64,000 nt of DNA from Onchidella celtica (lineage: Eukaryota; Mollusca; Gastropoda; Systellommatophora; Onchidiidae), in contig OZ007571.1 in NCBI GenBank assembly GCA_963931925.1, forward strand, positions 62,291,589-62,355,588, given 5' to 3'. Every line of letters begins with the position of its first letter. Within the stretch, counting starts at the first letter, position 1. This document shows positions 10,491 to 22,461 of this stretch, piece after piece. The notes under the pieces are model-generated. The model saw only the letters and a program-made list of their open reading frames with translations. It did not search any database and had not been told where the DNA came from. Both the position numbers and the translations under genes were made by a program.

Positions 10491-11088
10491 CTCTTATTAG
10501 TGATTAACATTAGACATTGACTGTGAGTGCAGAAAGAGCAGGGGAGCGCACCCATCAAGACCCCCCCGAGTTTCCATCAGGCCAGATGATAGACCACCGA
10601 ATCCAAGGGAGCTCCGCCTCAAGATTTTAAGTTAGAGAGTATGCCCATGTTGGCTTTCTCCACAGCTTAATTACAATTACTTTTATGCCTATGTCGACCT
10701 TACCTTTTTCATTGCCCTAGTGCCCTTATAGCATATTGTATTTTTTTGTACTGTTCGATCCTACGTTAACCCTGATAGTGGTCTGGGACCACCGTTGCAG
10801 GTCTGGGACCTGTTGTTTTGTCCAGATGATGTAACTTACTACAGCCAGAGCTGAGACTGTTGTGTACATCTTCAGGATGCCAGTAGTAACTTAGCCGGTT
10901 CACGCCACCTGTTAGTGGTTATAAAGAGGATGGACCATTGTTGTACTTCGGTTCACTGTGTGTATTTTGCAATTGTTCTACTCTAAGTGATGGTATCATA
11001 GCCCCTTAGAGTTTGATTATACCTTCAGTGGTCTTTTGTAAACCTTTGAATTGATGTATGTGTCACGTAAGGGACTACGTGACTTAGC

Positions 11089-11097
11089 AGGGGAGAA
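11089..11097 (+). promoter_or_regulatory. Polypurine tract before LTR 2
   Basis: AGGGGAGAA abuts the TGTGAGAGG start of LTR 2, the normal position for plus-strand DNA priming. The same tract precedes LTR 3 at 14697-14705. The hairpin GTCACGTA-agggac-TACGTGAC stands 5 bp upstream. Confidence 0.65.
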
Positions 11098-13654
11098 TGT
11101 GAGAGGATGAACGATTTTCTATTTTTAATATGTGCTTTCATGGTAACTCTGGTGCGTGAGTGAGGGACGGCCACTCATAGTAGTTTATGGGCACTTGGCC
11201 GAGTACCATTAATTGGATTATTTCCCTTGTAATACTAGCGCGGGACCCGTTATTCACATCACGGTGAAAAGCGCGCATTTTGATTGGTCAGTTGGAAATG
11301 TACCGGGCTTCCAACTCTTATATCATGGCTTTGAGTTTCTTACAACTCGCTCACTCGTTGTTATCCACCGACAGAAAGACGGGAACCCGAATTCATTTTT
11401 GAGAGTAGACAATACCCTATCGGTACAAAATAGGTATTTATGATAACGTTTGTTATCAATGGAGATACGTCGTATTAATGGACGAAAGTATCCCGCACGA
11501 AATTGTCGAATGTTGTTAGTCCTGACACTTTGAAAATTTATATTAAAACTATTACCGGGTTTCTGGTATAAGTAGTCAGTTAGAATTTTAGCAGCAAGTT
11601 TCTACTTTATAATGGTACCAATTTCGTTGTACTTTGATGCACGTGTCCTATTGAAATAATTAATAAGAGGATCTCGGATTTAGAGTAAACCACGAGTTAG
11701 ACGCATGTTATCCCCGATAAATCCAACCTGGGTCAAATTTATTCAATTATTGCTGGAGGGGACGTTAGAGTAATTTCTGCAGTTTACTGGGATACCTAAT
11801 GGACTTTTGTGTGCACCCTTTTAACCGTACTGTAAATTCGATTGTGTTAGGACCCTAACCGGTTATGTTGTTCGGCTGGACTCAATGTCCGAGCCTTTCA
11901 CTTGTGTAACTGGGCTACGTAATAGCTCTCCCGGACGTCCGCGCGGGCGCATAAATAAGACGCCAGTTCGAGTGGTCAGTACACTCCATCATAGACGCGG
12001 AGACAAGAGCCGACAGCACAGTGAACCCAGCCCAGCAACCCGGGCCCGTAGCAGCTCAGAGGCCTGCCGATGCTTGCCATCGCCACCCCGCCCCATAAGG
12101 CATGTAGCGGTAGCGCAGGACCCGGAGAGACTTTGGGTAAGTTGGAGACTATTATATTAGAAGTGACTTTAATTTGCGCACCCCCCCCCCCTCTTTCTTG
12201 GATGCCGCGTAGAGAATGCTGATCTACAGAGACTATTACGAGTCCGGCCCAACGGTAATTGCCATTGTCATAAGACGTGTAAGATGCGCGATGCAGCGCA
12301 GTGTCTTGATATTGTGACTTTATTGTCAAAGTTAACGTTTGCGGTGCTAGATGATAATGATGGCTCGCTAACCAAGCTATCACGATTTGCTTGTGTGCAT
12401 ATATATAGTGTATGTGTAGCATTGCCTTGTTGTGGTAGGCAGTGAGGATTTCCTGACATGTTAATGTGGACGGCTTATGTTATAGCGAGCGGCATTATAC
12501 ACTTGATTGTATTGCGGGTATTTGTGTACCTTGCCAGTACCACTATGCTATAGAGAGCAGTGTGATTGTGATTGCGTGTTTAGTGTTTAAGATGTGTAAT
12601 TAATTACATGTATTGGAGATGTATAATATTAGTTGGGCCTCACATGGGTGAGCCCCAGGATTGTTCTATGTGCGGCGGTGGATGAACAATGTTTCAGTGA
12701 GTCTACACATGTTGCAATGAGTCTCGCCGACATATATATATATATCATGTGCATGCATTATAGTTATCCAGATGTATTATGCTTCTATATGAGTTTCGTA
12801 AGTGTGTGAAGGACAGTTTCATTTTAAGGAATGTACACATTACTTTATGTATCTAGTGGTGTGTCATACACATGTTAGCCTGGCGGCATAGCTCCGCGGC
12901 TAAGGTCAAAGGGCATGACCCTTCAGTATCGATTGGGAAGGGAAGTAACCAATACAATAGCCCTGGGGCGGGTTAGTACTAATAATGGGAGTGGGCCTAT
13001 GAGGATGGCCTGCATTGGGATGCAGCGTCTGTGTTATGGACGGTCAGTGGGCCATGTTGGCCACTGCGTTATTAAATGGAATGGCCACTCTGGATGTGTT
13101 GTACACCGGCTCAGTGGAGCGAAACTATTGTGTTCTTGCCCCTTCATTTGTTATGTCCTTCATACTTTGATTAGTACATTAATTAGTTTATGTTGCCAGT
13201 GTACTAGGAAACTCCTTGTGTATATGATATAGCCACTTGTAGTTGTTATTCATTAACCTTAGCGCTATTTTATTCCATGCATACATATCCAGTTGGTTAT
13301 TGCTTAAATTCTATATTATATTGTTGTTGTTTGATTTAATACTTAATACTATTACTATGTATGTCCACCATTGATTGCCTGATTAATGTTGTCATTATAT
13401 CCTAATCATGTTTTTGTCTTTTTCTCTTGTTCCAGCTTATGGCTGGTTGGGCTTCTTTTTATGGGCTTCTTCTTTTGTTGGGCTTCTTTTTCTTTTCCCT
13501 TTTTTTTTTGTTTGGTAGTGATACCGTTGTTAGGCTTTTTGAATAAATAAGATTGCCAGCAGAACCCTGTGTTTGTTAATCCTGTGTATCCTTAAAGGGA
13601 GTTACTATTGAACCCACGCAGTAACCACATTAGCCACTCGTAGTTCATCCAACA
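11098..13654 (+). repeat. LTR copy 2 (2557 bp)
   Basis: Appears identical to LTR 1 except that the C run at about 12181-12191 has 11 bases instead of 10. That single base fuses two reverse-strand frames in conceptual translation and has no coding meaning. It has LTRs of its own kind on either side, so it is both the 3' LTR of the first unit and the 5' LTR of the second. Confidence 0.88.
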
Positions 13655-14705
13655 TTTTCTGGTGTCAAGAAGTGGGATACACAGAAGGGTTAGTTTGTAG
13701 TGTAGAGAGCCCAGCCGTGGAAATTTTTAGTTTGAAGCCCAGCCGGCCAGCCAACCCCTGCCCCACCCCATAGGAACCAGGGAGCCATGAAGACCAACGC
13801 CCTCCAACATCAACTCAAGATTCAGGACTCGTATCCCAGTCCTGTGTACACCACCCATCCCACTGCAGTCAACGGAGACCTCTTGCGGTTGTTTCACCCC
13901 CCAGTGGTCAACACACGTCCACAGCACCCGCCTCCACTGCCTGCGTCGACCGATGTCTGGTACTTCCCAGCCCACCACCCTTGCCAGCCACCTGCAGCCC
14001 GACCGGACCCTCAACCTGGGATGACAACTTCCCAGCGCCTACCTCCTGTGCGAAGGTCCAGCCGCCCACACAGACAACCCCAGAGATTGGACCTCTGACT
14101 CTTATTAGTGATTAACATTAGACATTGACTGTGAGTGCAGAAAGAGCAGGGGAGCGCACCCATCAAGACCCCCCCGAGTTTCCATCAGGCCAGATGATAG
14201 ACCACCGAATCCAAGGGAGCTCCGCCTCAAGATTTTAAGTTAGAGAGTATGCCCATGTTGGCTTTCTCCACAGCTTAATTACAATTACTTTTATGCCTAT
14301 GTCGACCTTACCTTTTTCATTGCCCTAGTGCCCTTATAGCATATTGTATTTTTTTGTACTGTTCGATCCTACGTTAACCCTGATAGTGGTCTGGGACCAC
14401 CGTTGCAGGTCTGGGACCTGTTGTTTTGTCCAGATGATGTAACTTACTACAGCCAGAGCTGAGACTGTTGTGTACATCTTCAGGATGCCAGTAGTAACTT
14501 AGCCGGTTCACGCCACCTGTTAGTGGTTATAAAGAGGATGGACCATTGTTGTACTTCGGTTCACTGTGTGTATTTTGCAATTGTTCTACTCTAAGTGATG
14601 GTATCATAGCCCCTTAGAGTTTGATTATACCTTCAGTGGTCTTTTGTAAACCTTTGAATTGATGTATGTGTCACGTAAGGGACTACGTGACTTAGCAGGG
14701 GAGAA
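13655..14705 (+). mobile_element. Internal domain 2 of the LTR element (1051 bp)
   Basis: Reads as an exact copy of internal domain 1: the same primer-binding site (13660-13678), twin hairpins (14385-14399 and 14405-14419), PPT-proximal hairpin (14670-14691) and polypurine tract (14697-14705). Confidence 0.8.
13787..14098 (+). pseudogene. Pol C-terminal remnant in internal domain 2
   Basis: Exact duplicate of the 103-codon frame at 10179-10490, with the same basic RRSSR tail and no enzymatic motif. Confidence 0.45.
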
Positions 14706-17261
14706 TGTGAGAGGATGAACGATTTTCTATTTTTAATATGTGCTTTCATGGTAACTCTGGTGCGTGAGTGAGGGACGGCCACTCATAGTAGTTTATGGGC
14801 ACTTGGCCGAGTACCATTAATTGGATTATTTCCCTTGTAATACTAGCGCGGGACCCGTTATTCACATCACGGTGAAAAGCGCGCATTTTGATTGGTCAGT
14901 TGGAAATGTACCGGGCTTCCAACTCTTATATCATGGCTTTGAGTTTCTTACAACTCGCTCACTCGTTGTTATCCACCGACAGAAAGACGGGAACCCGAAT
15001 TCATTTTTGAGAGTAGACAATACCCTATCGGTACAAAATAGGTATTTATGATAACGTTTGTTATCAATGGAGATACGTCGTATTAATGGACGAAAGTATC
15101 CCGCACGAAATTGTCGAATGTTGTTAGTCCTGACACTTTGAAAATTTATATTAAAACTATTACCGGGTTTCTGGTATAAGTAGTCAGTTAGAATTTTAGC
15201 AGCAAGTTTCTACTTTATAATGGTACCAATTTCGTTGTACTTTGATGCACGTGTCCTATTGAAATAATTAATAAGAGGATCTCGGATTTAGAGTAAACCA
15301 CGAGTTAGACGCATGTTATCCCCGATAAATCCAACCTGGGTCAAATTTATTCAATTATTGCTGGAGGGGACGTTAGAGTAATTTCTGCAGTTTACTGGGA
15401 TACCTAATGGACTTTTGTGTGCACCCTTTTAACCGTACTGTAAATTCGATTGTGTTAGGACCCTAACCGGTTATGTTGTTCGGCTGGACTCAATGTCCGA
15501 GCCTTTCACTTGTGTAACTGGGCTACGTAATAGCTCTCCCGGACGTCCGCGCGGGCGCATAAATAAGACGCCAGTTCGAGTGGTCAGTACACTCCATCAT
15601 AGACGCGGAGACAAGAGCCGACAGCACAGTGAACCCAGCCCAGCAACCCGGGCCCGTAGCAGCTCAGAGGCCTGCCGATGCTTGCCATCGCCACCCCGCC
15701 CCATAAGGCATGTAGCGGTAGCGCAGGACCCGGAGAGACTTTGGGTAAGTTGGAGACTATTATATTAGAAGTGACTTTAATTTGCGCACCCCCCCCCCTC
15801 TTTCTTGGATGCCGCGTAGAGAATGCTGATCTACAGAGACTATTACGAGTCCGGCCCAACGGTAATTGCCATTGTCATAAGACGTGTAAGATGCGCGATG
15901 CAGCGCAGTGTCTTGATATTGTGACTTTATTGTCAAAGTTAACGTTTGCGGTGCTAGATGATAATGATGGCTCGCTAACCAAGCTATCACGATTTGCTTG
16001 TGTGCATATATATAGTGTATGTGTAGCATTGCCTTGTTGTGGTAGGCAGTGAGGATTTCCTGACATGTTAATGTGGACGGCTTATGTTATAGCGAGCGGC
16101 ATTATACACTTGATTGTATTGCGGGTATTTGTGTACCTTGCCAGTACCACTATGCTATAGAGAGCAGTGTGATTGTGATTGCGTGTTTAGTGTTTAAGAT
16201 GTGTAATTAATTACATGTATTGGAGATGTATAATATTAGTTGGGCCTCACATGGGTGAGCCCCAGGATTGTTCTATGTGCGGCGGTGGATGAACAATGTT
16301 TCAGTGAGTCTACACATGTTGCAATGAGTCTCGCCGACATATATATATATATCATGTGCATGCATTATAGTTATCCAGATGTATTATGCTTCTATATGAG
16401 TTTCGTAAGTGTGTGAAGGACAGTTTCATTTTAAGGAATGTACACATTACTTTATGTATCTAGTGGTGTGTCATACACATGTTAGCCTGGCGGCATAGCT
16501 CCGCGGCTAAGGTCAAAGGGCATGACCCTTCAGTATCGATTGGGAAGGGAAGTAACCAATACAATAGCCCTGGGGCGGGTTAGTACTAATAATGGGAGTG
16601 GGCCTATGAGGATGGCCTGCATTGGGATGCAGCGTCTGTGTTATGGACGGTCAGTGGGCCATGTTGGCCACTGCGTTATTAAATGGAATGGCCACTCTGG
16701 ATGTGTTGTACACCGGCTCAGTGGAGCGAAACTATTGTGTTCTTGCCCCTTCATTTGTTATGTCCTTCATACTTTGATTAGTACATTAATTAGTTTATGT
16801 TGCCAGTGTACTAGGAAACTCCTTGTGTATATGATATAGCCACTTGTAGTTGTTATTCATTAACCTTAGCGCTATTTTATTCCATGCATACATATCCAGT
16901 TGGTTATTGCTTAAATTCTATATTATATTGTTGTTGTTTGATTTAATACTTAATACTATTACTATGTATGTCCACCATTGATTGCCTGATTAATGTTGTC
17001 ATTATATCCTAATCATGTTTTTGTCTTTTTCTCTTGTTCCAGCTTATGGCTGGTTGGGCTTCTTTTTATGGGCTTCTTCTTTTGTTGGGCTTCTTTTTCT
17101 TTTCCCTTTTTTTTTTGTTTGGTAGTGATACCGTTGTTAGGCTTTTTGAATAAATAAGATTGCCAGCAGAACCCTGTGTTTGTTAATCCTGTGTATCCTT
17201 AAAGGGAGTTACTATTGAACCCACGCAGTAACCACATTAGCCACTCGTAGTTCATCCAACA
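14706..17261 (+). repeat. LTR copy 3 (2556 bp)
   Basis: Appears identical in sequence and length to LTR 1 (10-base C run). Ends CCAACA and is followed by CTAC (17262-17265), matching the CTAC before LTR 1. The terminal A makes a 5-bp ACTAC duplication formally possible. Confidence 0.88.
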
Positions 17262-20200
17262 CTACACTGAGAACAAATGTCGCATGGATTGAATATGTCC
17301 GATGTTGCAAGAACCCTGACAGTGAAACAGGACCTATGACGCGCATTTTGGTGGGATTCGAGTTTCTTCGAGAAAGTATGCAGTGGATCAACCGGCGTTC
17401 CATCCTTTTCTGTATTGTGCCATTCACTGGCGAGCGGAGAATTTCGATTACCATTCTGAAACGTTCACTCACAAAAATTTAGATCTAAGTGATTTAAATT
17501 TGTAATACATGTATAAGGAAATGGTGATAGTTGTTGTTTACAGATGCATGGTGATAAACTGTAACAATTATATGTTTCATATGCAGGAAAGCGAAATATT
17601 TTGCTTATGGGTGTATGCTGTGGAGTATTCAGCTGTGCTAAAAGATAAACTGTAGGCCACCAGCTGATAGCAATATGTTCAACAGAAGTATGATACACCA
17701 GTAGATTTAATAGGATAACAGGTCAGGCAATTTCTTTGTTTTTTTGTAGAAATGTCACAAAATGTCTGTGTGTGATGGATCTGACGGAAAACGGAAATAA
17801 CCAGCTCAAACTACATCACCTCGATACCGGTACTTCAGTAAACTATCCGTAATGGTTCTTACTGAGATTTTGAAATATTTAAATTTTCAAATTTAGTAGC
17901 GTAGAATTACATCTATATTTCTTATTGTTGTGCCACATGGATGATATTTCGTGTCAAACAGACTTGACGACAATAATGAACTTGTGAATAGATAAAAAAT
18001 TAAAATCGCAACGGAAGCAAGGTTGCGGCGTGTAATTGCCACCAATTACGATTGCCCGCCCATCCGAAACATATTCCCGCAAGAATTCCCCAAATCAAAA
18101 GATGGTCACCGAGTTGGTGTGGTACTTTTGCGGTGCAGCAGTTCAGTCTATGTGTGAATAGGAAAAAGTATGGAGAGCGTTTGTGCCACATTGAAATTAT
18201 GCAAAATAATGAACTTTAATTGCTGATTACTGCCTTAATATCCATTTTCGTGCAGGGCATCCGGGTGCACCAGATTCTCCACATTTTCCCCCATCGATTC
18301 ATGCTGGATGCCCGCTTCTAATATTCCGATGCCGACTTTTTGATTTAGAGACGACTTTTCAATCTTGGCTGGCTGACTAACATACTGCCTAGAAAAAAGT
18401 GATGACAATGGCTCAGTTTCTCAACCCTTAAGGCAGACAAATAATTATAGTTGTTAGCCTACTTAATAAGATCTTGAGATTCTATTTGTTGAATCATGGT
18501 CGTGATAACTGACAGGCTATAGCCTCTATAAAATGCATATTGCCTTTGCCTTTTATTATTTCGCTCCTGTATTATTTGTTACGTGGGGCTTTGCAACACA
18601 ACTTCTTCTTTTTGCCTCAGTTTGACGTTTTTGCTTCGATCAGGCCTTGCTGGGAACCTACAGATTTTTTAGGATTTCATAATATTTTGTCAATAACGCA
18701 CTAAAGCACCTGTAGTACTTCGCACAATTTAATTCAGTCCACTAATTATGTTTGTGTTTTTTTTACAAAGCACAAGAAGCAAACTCAAGATCAGGCTTCA
18801 GTATAACCAAACACACACACACACACACACAAAGGTATGGTGATTTAAATAAAAAGAAAGAGGGTCATATATATATAGCTCGTTTACCACTGTATTAAGC
18901 CTCGATCCTTTTAACCGACTATGCCAACCACGTTAAATATTTTTAGATTACGCTTTGCCTGTCACACTGTATTGCAGTGCAGGCACTGGAGGCCCAACAG
19001 TCACCTGTCTTGCAATATATAAGGTCTCTAAGCTGGTATCAGCTTACCTGAGTAATAGAATTTCCTCATAAATATATTTATAATAATAGTAATATTTTGA
19101 AGCTCTGATCACTTCTATCCCCAGTGAAATATGGACACCAAACTAAAGTAAATGTATGTGCTTGAAAGCGATGACACCGGTACCGACAGTCAGTGTCTGT
19201 ATGATAAATTGATTATTATATTATTCATTTACCAATAAATTAATTTTTAATGTCTAACGAAATGTGTCGATAATAATCTGCAGTTGCAGATGTACGCGAT
19301 ACTTTCATGATATCGTGTACATTATCCATGGTGGGACAAATAATAGATATTTTCGAGATTTCATCAGCAACAAAAAAAAAATGTTTTCTAATCTCGCCAA
19401 GTTGATTAAAAAAAAAAAATCAGTTAACTGGAGTGAGGGAAGAGTCATAGGGCGTGTGTTGAGGTCTTGGTTTTTGGCGGAACCATAGATATACACTACT
19501 AAACGGGTGGAACTTAGCAGAGCCAACTGGGTCAATTGATTTGTGCAATGGACATTGAGCTGAACATCAGTACAACTATTTTGCACAATATGGAATAAGA
19601 AAAATAAAAACGAGACGGTGTACTATTCTCAGTATTCAGGAAGTGTACTTACTACCCATATAATTGTTATATGGGTGTAAGTATTCTCCCCTCCTATAGT
19701 GTACTAGTGTCCACGCATCTGGGTGGTTAAATATAAAATTCAGTTTGTTTAAATTAACTAGTAATATTTTACTTCATTTACTTCATACATCCATAATTTG
19801 CTCATAAAATATTAATGACAATATCGATATTTTTGATAGGCCATAGCGACCACCACGATGGGACAAGCCCAAGGGGACTTGCCAGATCGGTTTGCAAAGA
19901 TGACAGCAATCAGATTATTTTCAAAAAGCTTTTCCATTTCTTGTTCTCATATACTGTTATTACAGCTATAAACTTAGCATGTTCAGTTGCAGGGTTCAGA
20001 AAGATAAGAAAACAAAAGCGGGTATTGTTGACCTAACGGTAATGAAGTTAAAGACTCAACCATCAATAAAATGTGGACGTTATAATTACAGAGAAATGTT
20101 GTTTGCAAAGGCACGAGAAAAACTGGCCATCCCGGAAGCGGGTATCTCAAACCTAAAATTCCTGTCAACGACTGACTGAACGTTATTTCTGAGTAAAGCC

Positions 20201-20909
20201 TAGAATGAAATGCATGAGAGATTATAATCTTGGAGAAACAAATCAATACTATGTGAACATTTTTGCCTTGCATCAGCTGTCTTTCCCAAATAGAATAGAT
20301 CTAGATTCTAGATGTATGTCAGAAATATTCCCCCAGGGAAAGTATTTTTTTTCTTCTTGTAACTAATGTAAGCGTGCACTCTGTGAAACTTAGGAGTTTG
20401 GAGTTAGTTAAAGAGTGAAAATTACATTGATTGATCTAGGCCACGGACGTAGTATGGAAAGTAGATCTAGATCCAGATACTTTAGATTTAGATCCAGAAT
20501 TTAGATCTAAAATCGATAGATTTGCATCCTTCGCTAGACCTTGATTCAGACAAGTCAGTAACTTTTGTAAAGCCAGACATGGTGATTGGTAAAAAATGGT
20601 ATTGCTTTTTAAAATTTGTAATAGATTGAGAAATTAGAAGAAAGCCATAGGCCTACTAGTCTATATCTAGATCTAAATCTTTAATTTTTATATAGCGCTT
20701 GTTAACTCTTGTCCCACGTTGAATGAATTTGTCCATATATATAAGGCCCAGTGTGGGGAGAGCTTGTGGCCAGTCAGCTGCTTGTTTGCATGTTGATGAT
20801 AACCTCAATAGTCGGGTCAGTTGGGTCTTTTTGAACATGTGTATCGTGTTTCTTTTAGTATGCAACTACCCCTGTCAGTGTCATATTTGTATAAATAATA
20901 ATACCAAAG
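17262..20909. other. Non-coding stretch right of the LTR array
   Basis: No gene is recognised. An open plus-strand frame runs from the insertion to a stop at 17480-17482. It contains a copy of the ACGTGGGGCTTTG repeat (18560-18690), a (CA)n run near 18810-18830, and several AGATCTAGATC-like palindromes near 20290-20520. Confidence 0.4.
18560..18690 (+). repeat. Dispersed repeat (ACGTGGGGCTTTG family), copy 2
   Basis: TTACGTGGGGCTTTGCAACA followed by CTTCTTCTTTTTGCC, TTTGACG and ACCTACAGATTTTTT. It parallels copy 1 at 6500-6665 in order and spacing with many substitutions. Confidence 0.5.
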
Positions 20910-22275
20910 TATTCGCAGACGTCTGGATCTTATTCGCAGATGGGGGGTTTGGGGGTTTCTTGGTTTTATGATGTCTACTATGGAAAAGTACTCCTGTATT
21001 CCGCAGTCTGTGATGGCGCAATGGCTATGAGACTATGGGCCTGGTCGGTCTTGAGTTCAATCCCACGCTGGAGCATTTTTTGGGAGGACTTCCGAATGTG
21101 TTCCATAGCTCGACAAGTGCATAGGCATTGTCAGATTGATATGTAACAACGTGAGGTCTAGTGAGTTCGTATCATCGAGGTCGTAGGCCGATGTTCATCT
21201 GGGCAGTAGTCAGATGGACATATCAGGGAAAGCCGCCGGGGTAGCTATGTATTGTTTTCACTCGGGCTATGGAACGCATTTTTTTTAAAGTCCTTCCCAT
21301 TTTTTTTTAAACCTAGGATTGCTCATTTGATTTTTAGGATTAAAAAAAAAAATTTTGTTTAAAGGAGTATGCAAAATTGATGTCGCGGGGAAATTGATCA
21401 ATGTTACTAGTGTGCTCCAGATTACTTTATTCCTGTGCATTTTATGTATTCCTGTTCACTGAAAGGGACAGAAATAAAAAAATGTAAAGCAAATCTTAAA
21501 CATGATGTGAATGATTTCTTTTAACTTTCAGTGTGAACTGAACAGCTCATCTCTCTCCACAGTAATCTGGATCTATTTGTCATGTTTTGTTTTATTACTT
21601 TTTTTGTTTCCATGGAAGTTTAATTCATTTTTATTTGTTCTGTCTGACTTTCTCTGTGATTTCACACTGAACAAAATTGGCTAATAAAAATAATTCAAAA
21701 AAAAAAAATTTGTAAAAAATATTTTAAAAATACTAGTCACAATTTTATACTCTGGAGCAAAGCAACGATGATCAGTGGGGAAAAATGCAGAAAAAAAAGT
21801 GACCCCCCCAAAAAAAGTCACATCTTGTGCAGCCTCGAGCCTTGTTTACTCTGGTCCGTTTTCTGAATGAGAAGAGATGCGCATCGTTTGTTTTGGTCAT
21901 GTGATTGAGATGGATGCTCGGGTGGCTGCCGCTGGCCTCTCACTTGTCGAGTGAAGGAATTGTTCGTTTCAGCTTTTCAATGCATGTATGTGAAGTTAAT
22001 CTGATCTTTCTAGACTTTTATCACTCGCTGAAATTCAGAGGGCTTTGGTTCTCGCCTGTTTGTTATGGTACTTGGGCGATTTTGTATCCCAAAGACAGCT
22101 CTCGTCATCAAAAATGTTTGGGTGAAAAGTTCATCGATAGCTCGACGGAACGCCATTTTACGCCAAGGGGGTTGTCACGTGACGCACAAGGAGCTCTTCT
22201 TAAATAAAAATCACAAACCAAAAATCCATCTGCGAATAAGATTCTGATCTTATTCGCAGACGTCTGCGAATAAGC
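20910..22275. mobile_element. TIR element with TTATTCGCAGA ends, carrying a SINE
   Basis: The left end reads TATTCGCAGACGTCTGGATC then TTATTCGCAGATGG. The reverse complement of the right end (22231-22275) reads GCTTATTCGCAGACGTCTG then CGAATAAGATC and TTATTCGCAGATGG. CAGACGTCTG is itself a palindrome. The interior of about 1.3 kb has no recognisable transposase and contains a tRNA-derived SINE. It is a non-autonomous DNA transposon of unassigned superfamily; no target duplication could be fixed. A related decayed copy lies near 3747. Confidence 0.55.
21008..21290 (+). repeat. tRNA-derived SINE
   Basis: Begins near GTGATGGCGCAATGGCTATG, an A-box-like stretch. About 40 bp on comes GAGTTCAATCCC, close to the B box GGTTCRANTCC. 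The A/B spacing is that of a tRNA gene. The rest does not fold into an obvious intact tRNA and continues into unrelated tail sequence with T-rich runs, as in SINEs. Confidence 0.5.
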
Positions 22276-22461
22276 GTGGCCTAATACATTATAAGAACTT
22301 TAGCTTTAAACATAAATTAATTATATTGGAGAGCAGTCATTGCCTTCGTTTCTATTTCCTAATTATTAGCTGTTTTACTGGAGTCATTAAAATAAAATAG
22401 AACTTTTTCATACTTTTCAGTGAAATGACATAATACATTCAAGGAAAATTTTTAGACGAGC
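22276..22461 (+). promoter_or_regulatory. SAS-6 5' flank and 5' UTR
   Basis: The short interval between the TIR element and the SAS-6 start codon must hold the promoter-proximal region or 5' UTR, unless upstream non-coding exons exist. No TATA box or clear initiator was assigned. CACGTG (an E-box) lies upstream inside the transposon at about 22177. Confidence 0.3.

Larger units (their letters stand above)
10047..11097 (+). mobile_element. Internal domain 1 of the LTR element (1051 bp, deletion derivative)
   Basis: Starts 5 bp before the primer-binding site and ends at the polypurine tract (11089-11097). It holds a single open frame (10179-10490) that resembles the extreme C-terminus of a gypsy Pol. 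Structures nearer the 3' end are twin hairpins at 10778-10792 and 10798-10812, each with the core GGTC-TGG-GACC, and an 8-bp-stem hairpin GTCACGTA/TACGTGAC at 11062-11083 just upstream of the polypurine tract. No gag or pol enzymatic domain is present. Confidence 0.8.
7491..17261 (+). mobile_element. Triple-LTR array of a non-autonomous Ty3/gypsy-like retrotransposon
   Basis: Order: LTR (7491-10046), internal (10047-11097), LTR (11098-13654), internal (13655-14705), LTR (14706-17261). The LTRs begin TGTGAGAGG and end CCAACA. The first internal base pairs lead to a tRNA-Leu-type primer-binding site, and each internal region ends in the polypurine tract AGGGGAGAA directly before the next LTR. 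The whole array is flanked by CTAC at 7487-7490 and 17262-17265, a 4-bp target duplication. The copies appear identical by eye except for a C run (10, 11, 10 bases). Gag, protease, reverse transcriptase, RNase H and the integrase core are all missing, so the element needs a helper. The array fits one insertion followed by unequal recombination between LTRs. Confidence 0.88.

Noticed and set aside
11976..12422. Reverse-strand 148-codon open frame in LTR 2
   Set aside because: It exists only because the C run has 11 bases here; in LTRs 1 and 3 the same region is two separate short frames. It has no recognisable domain.
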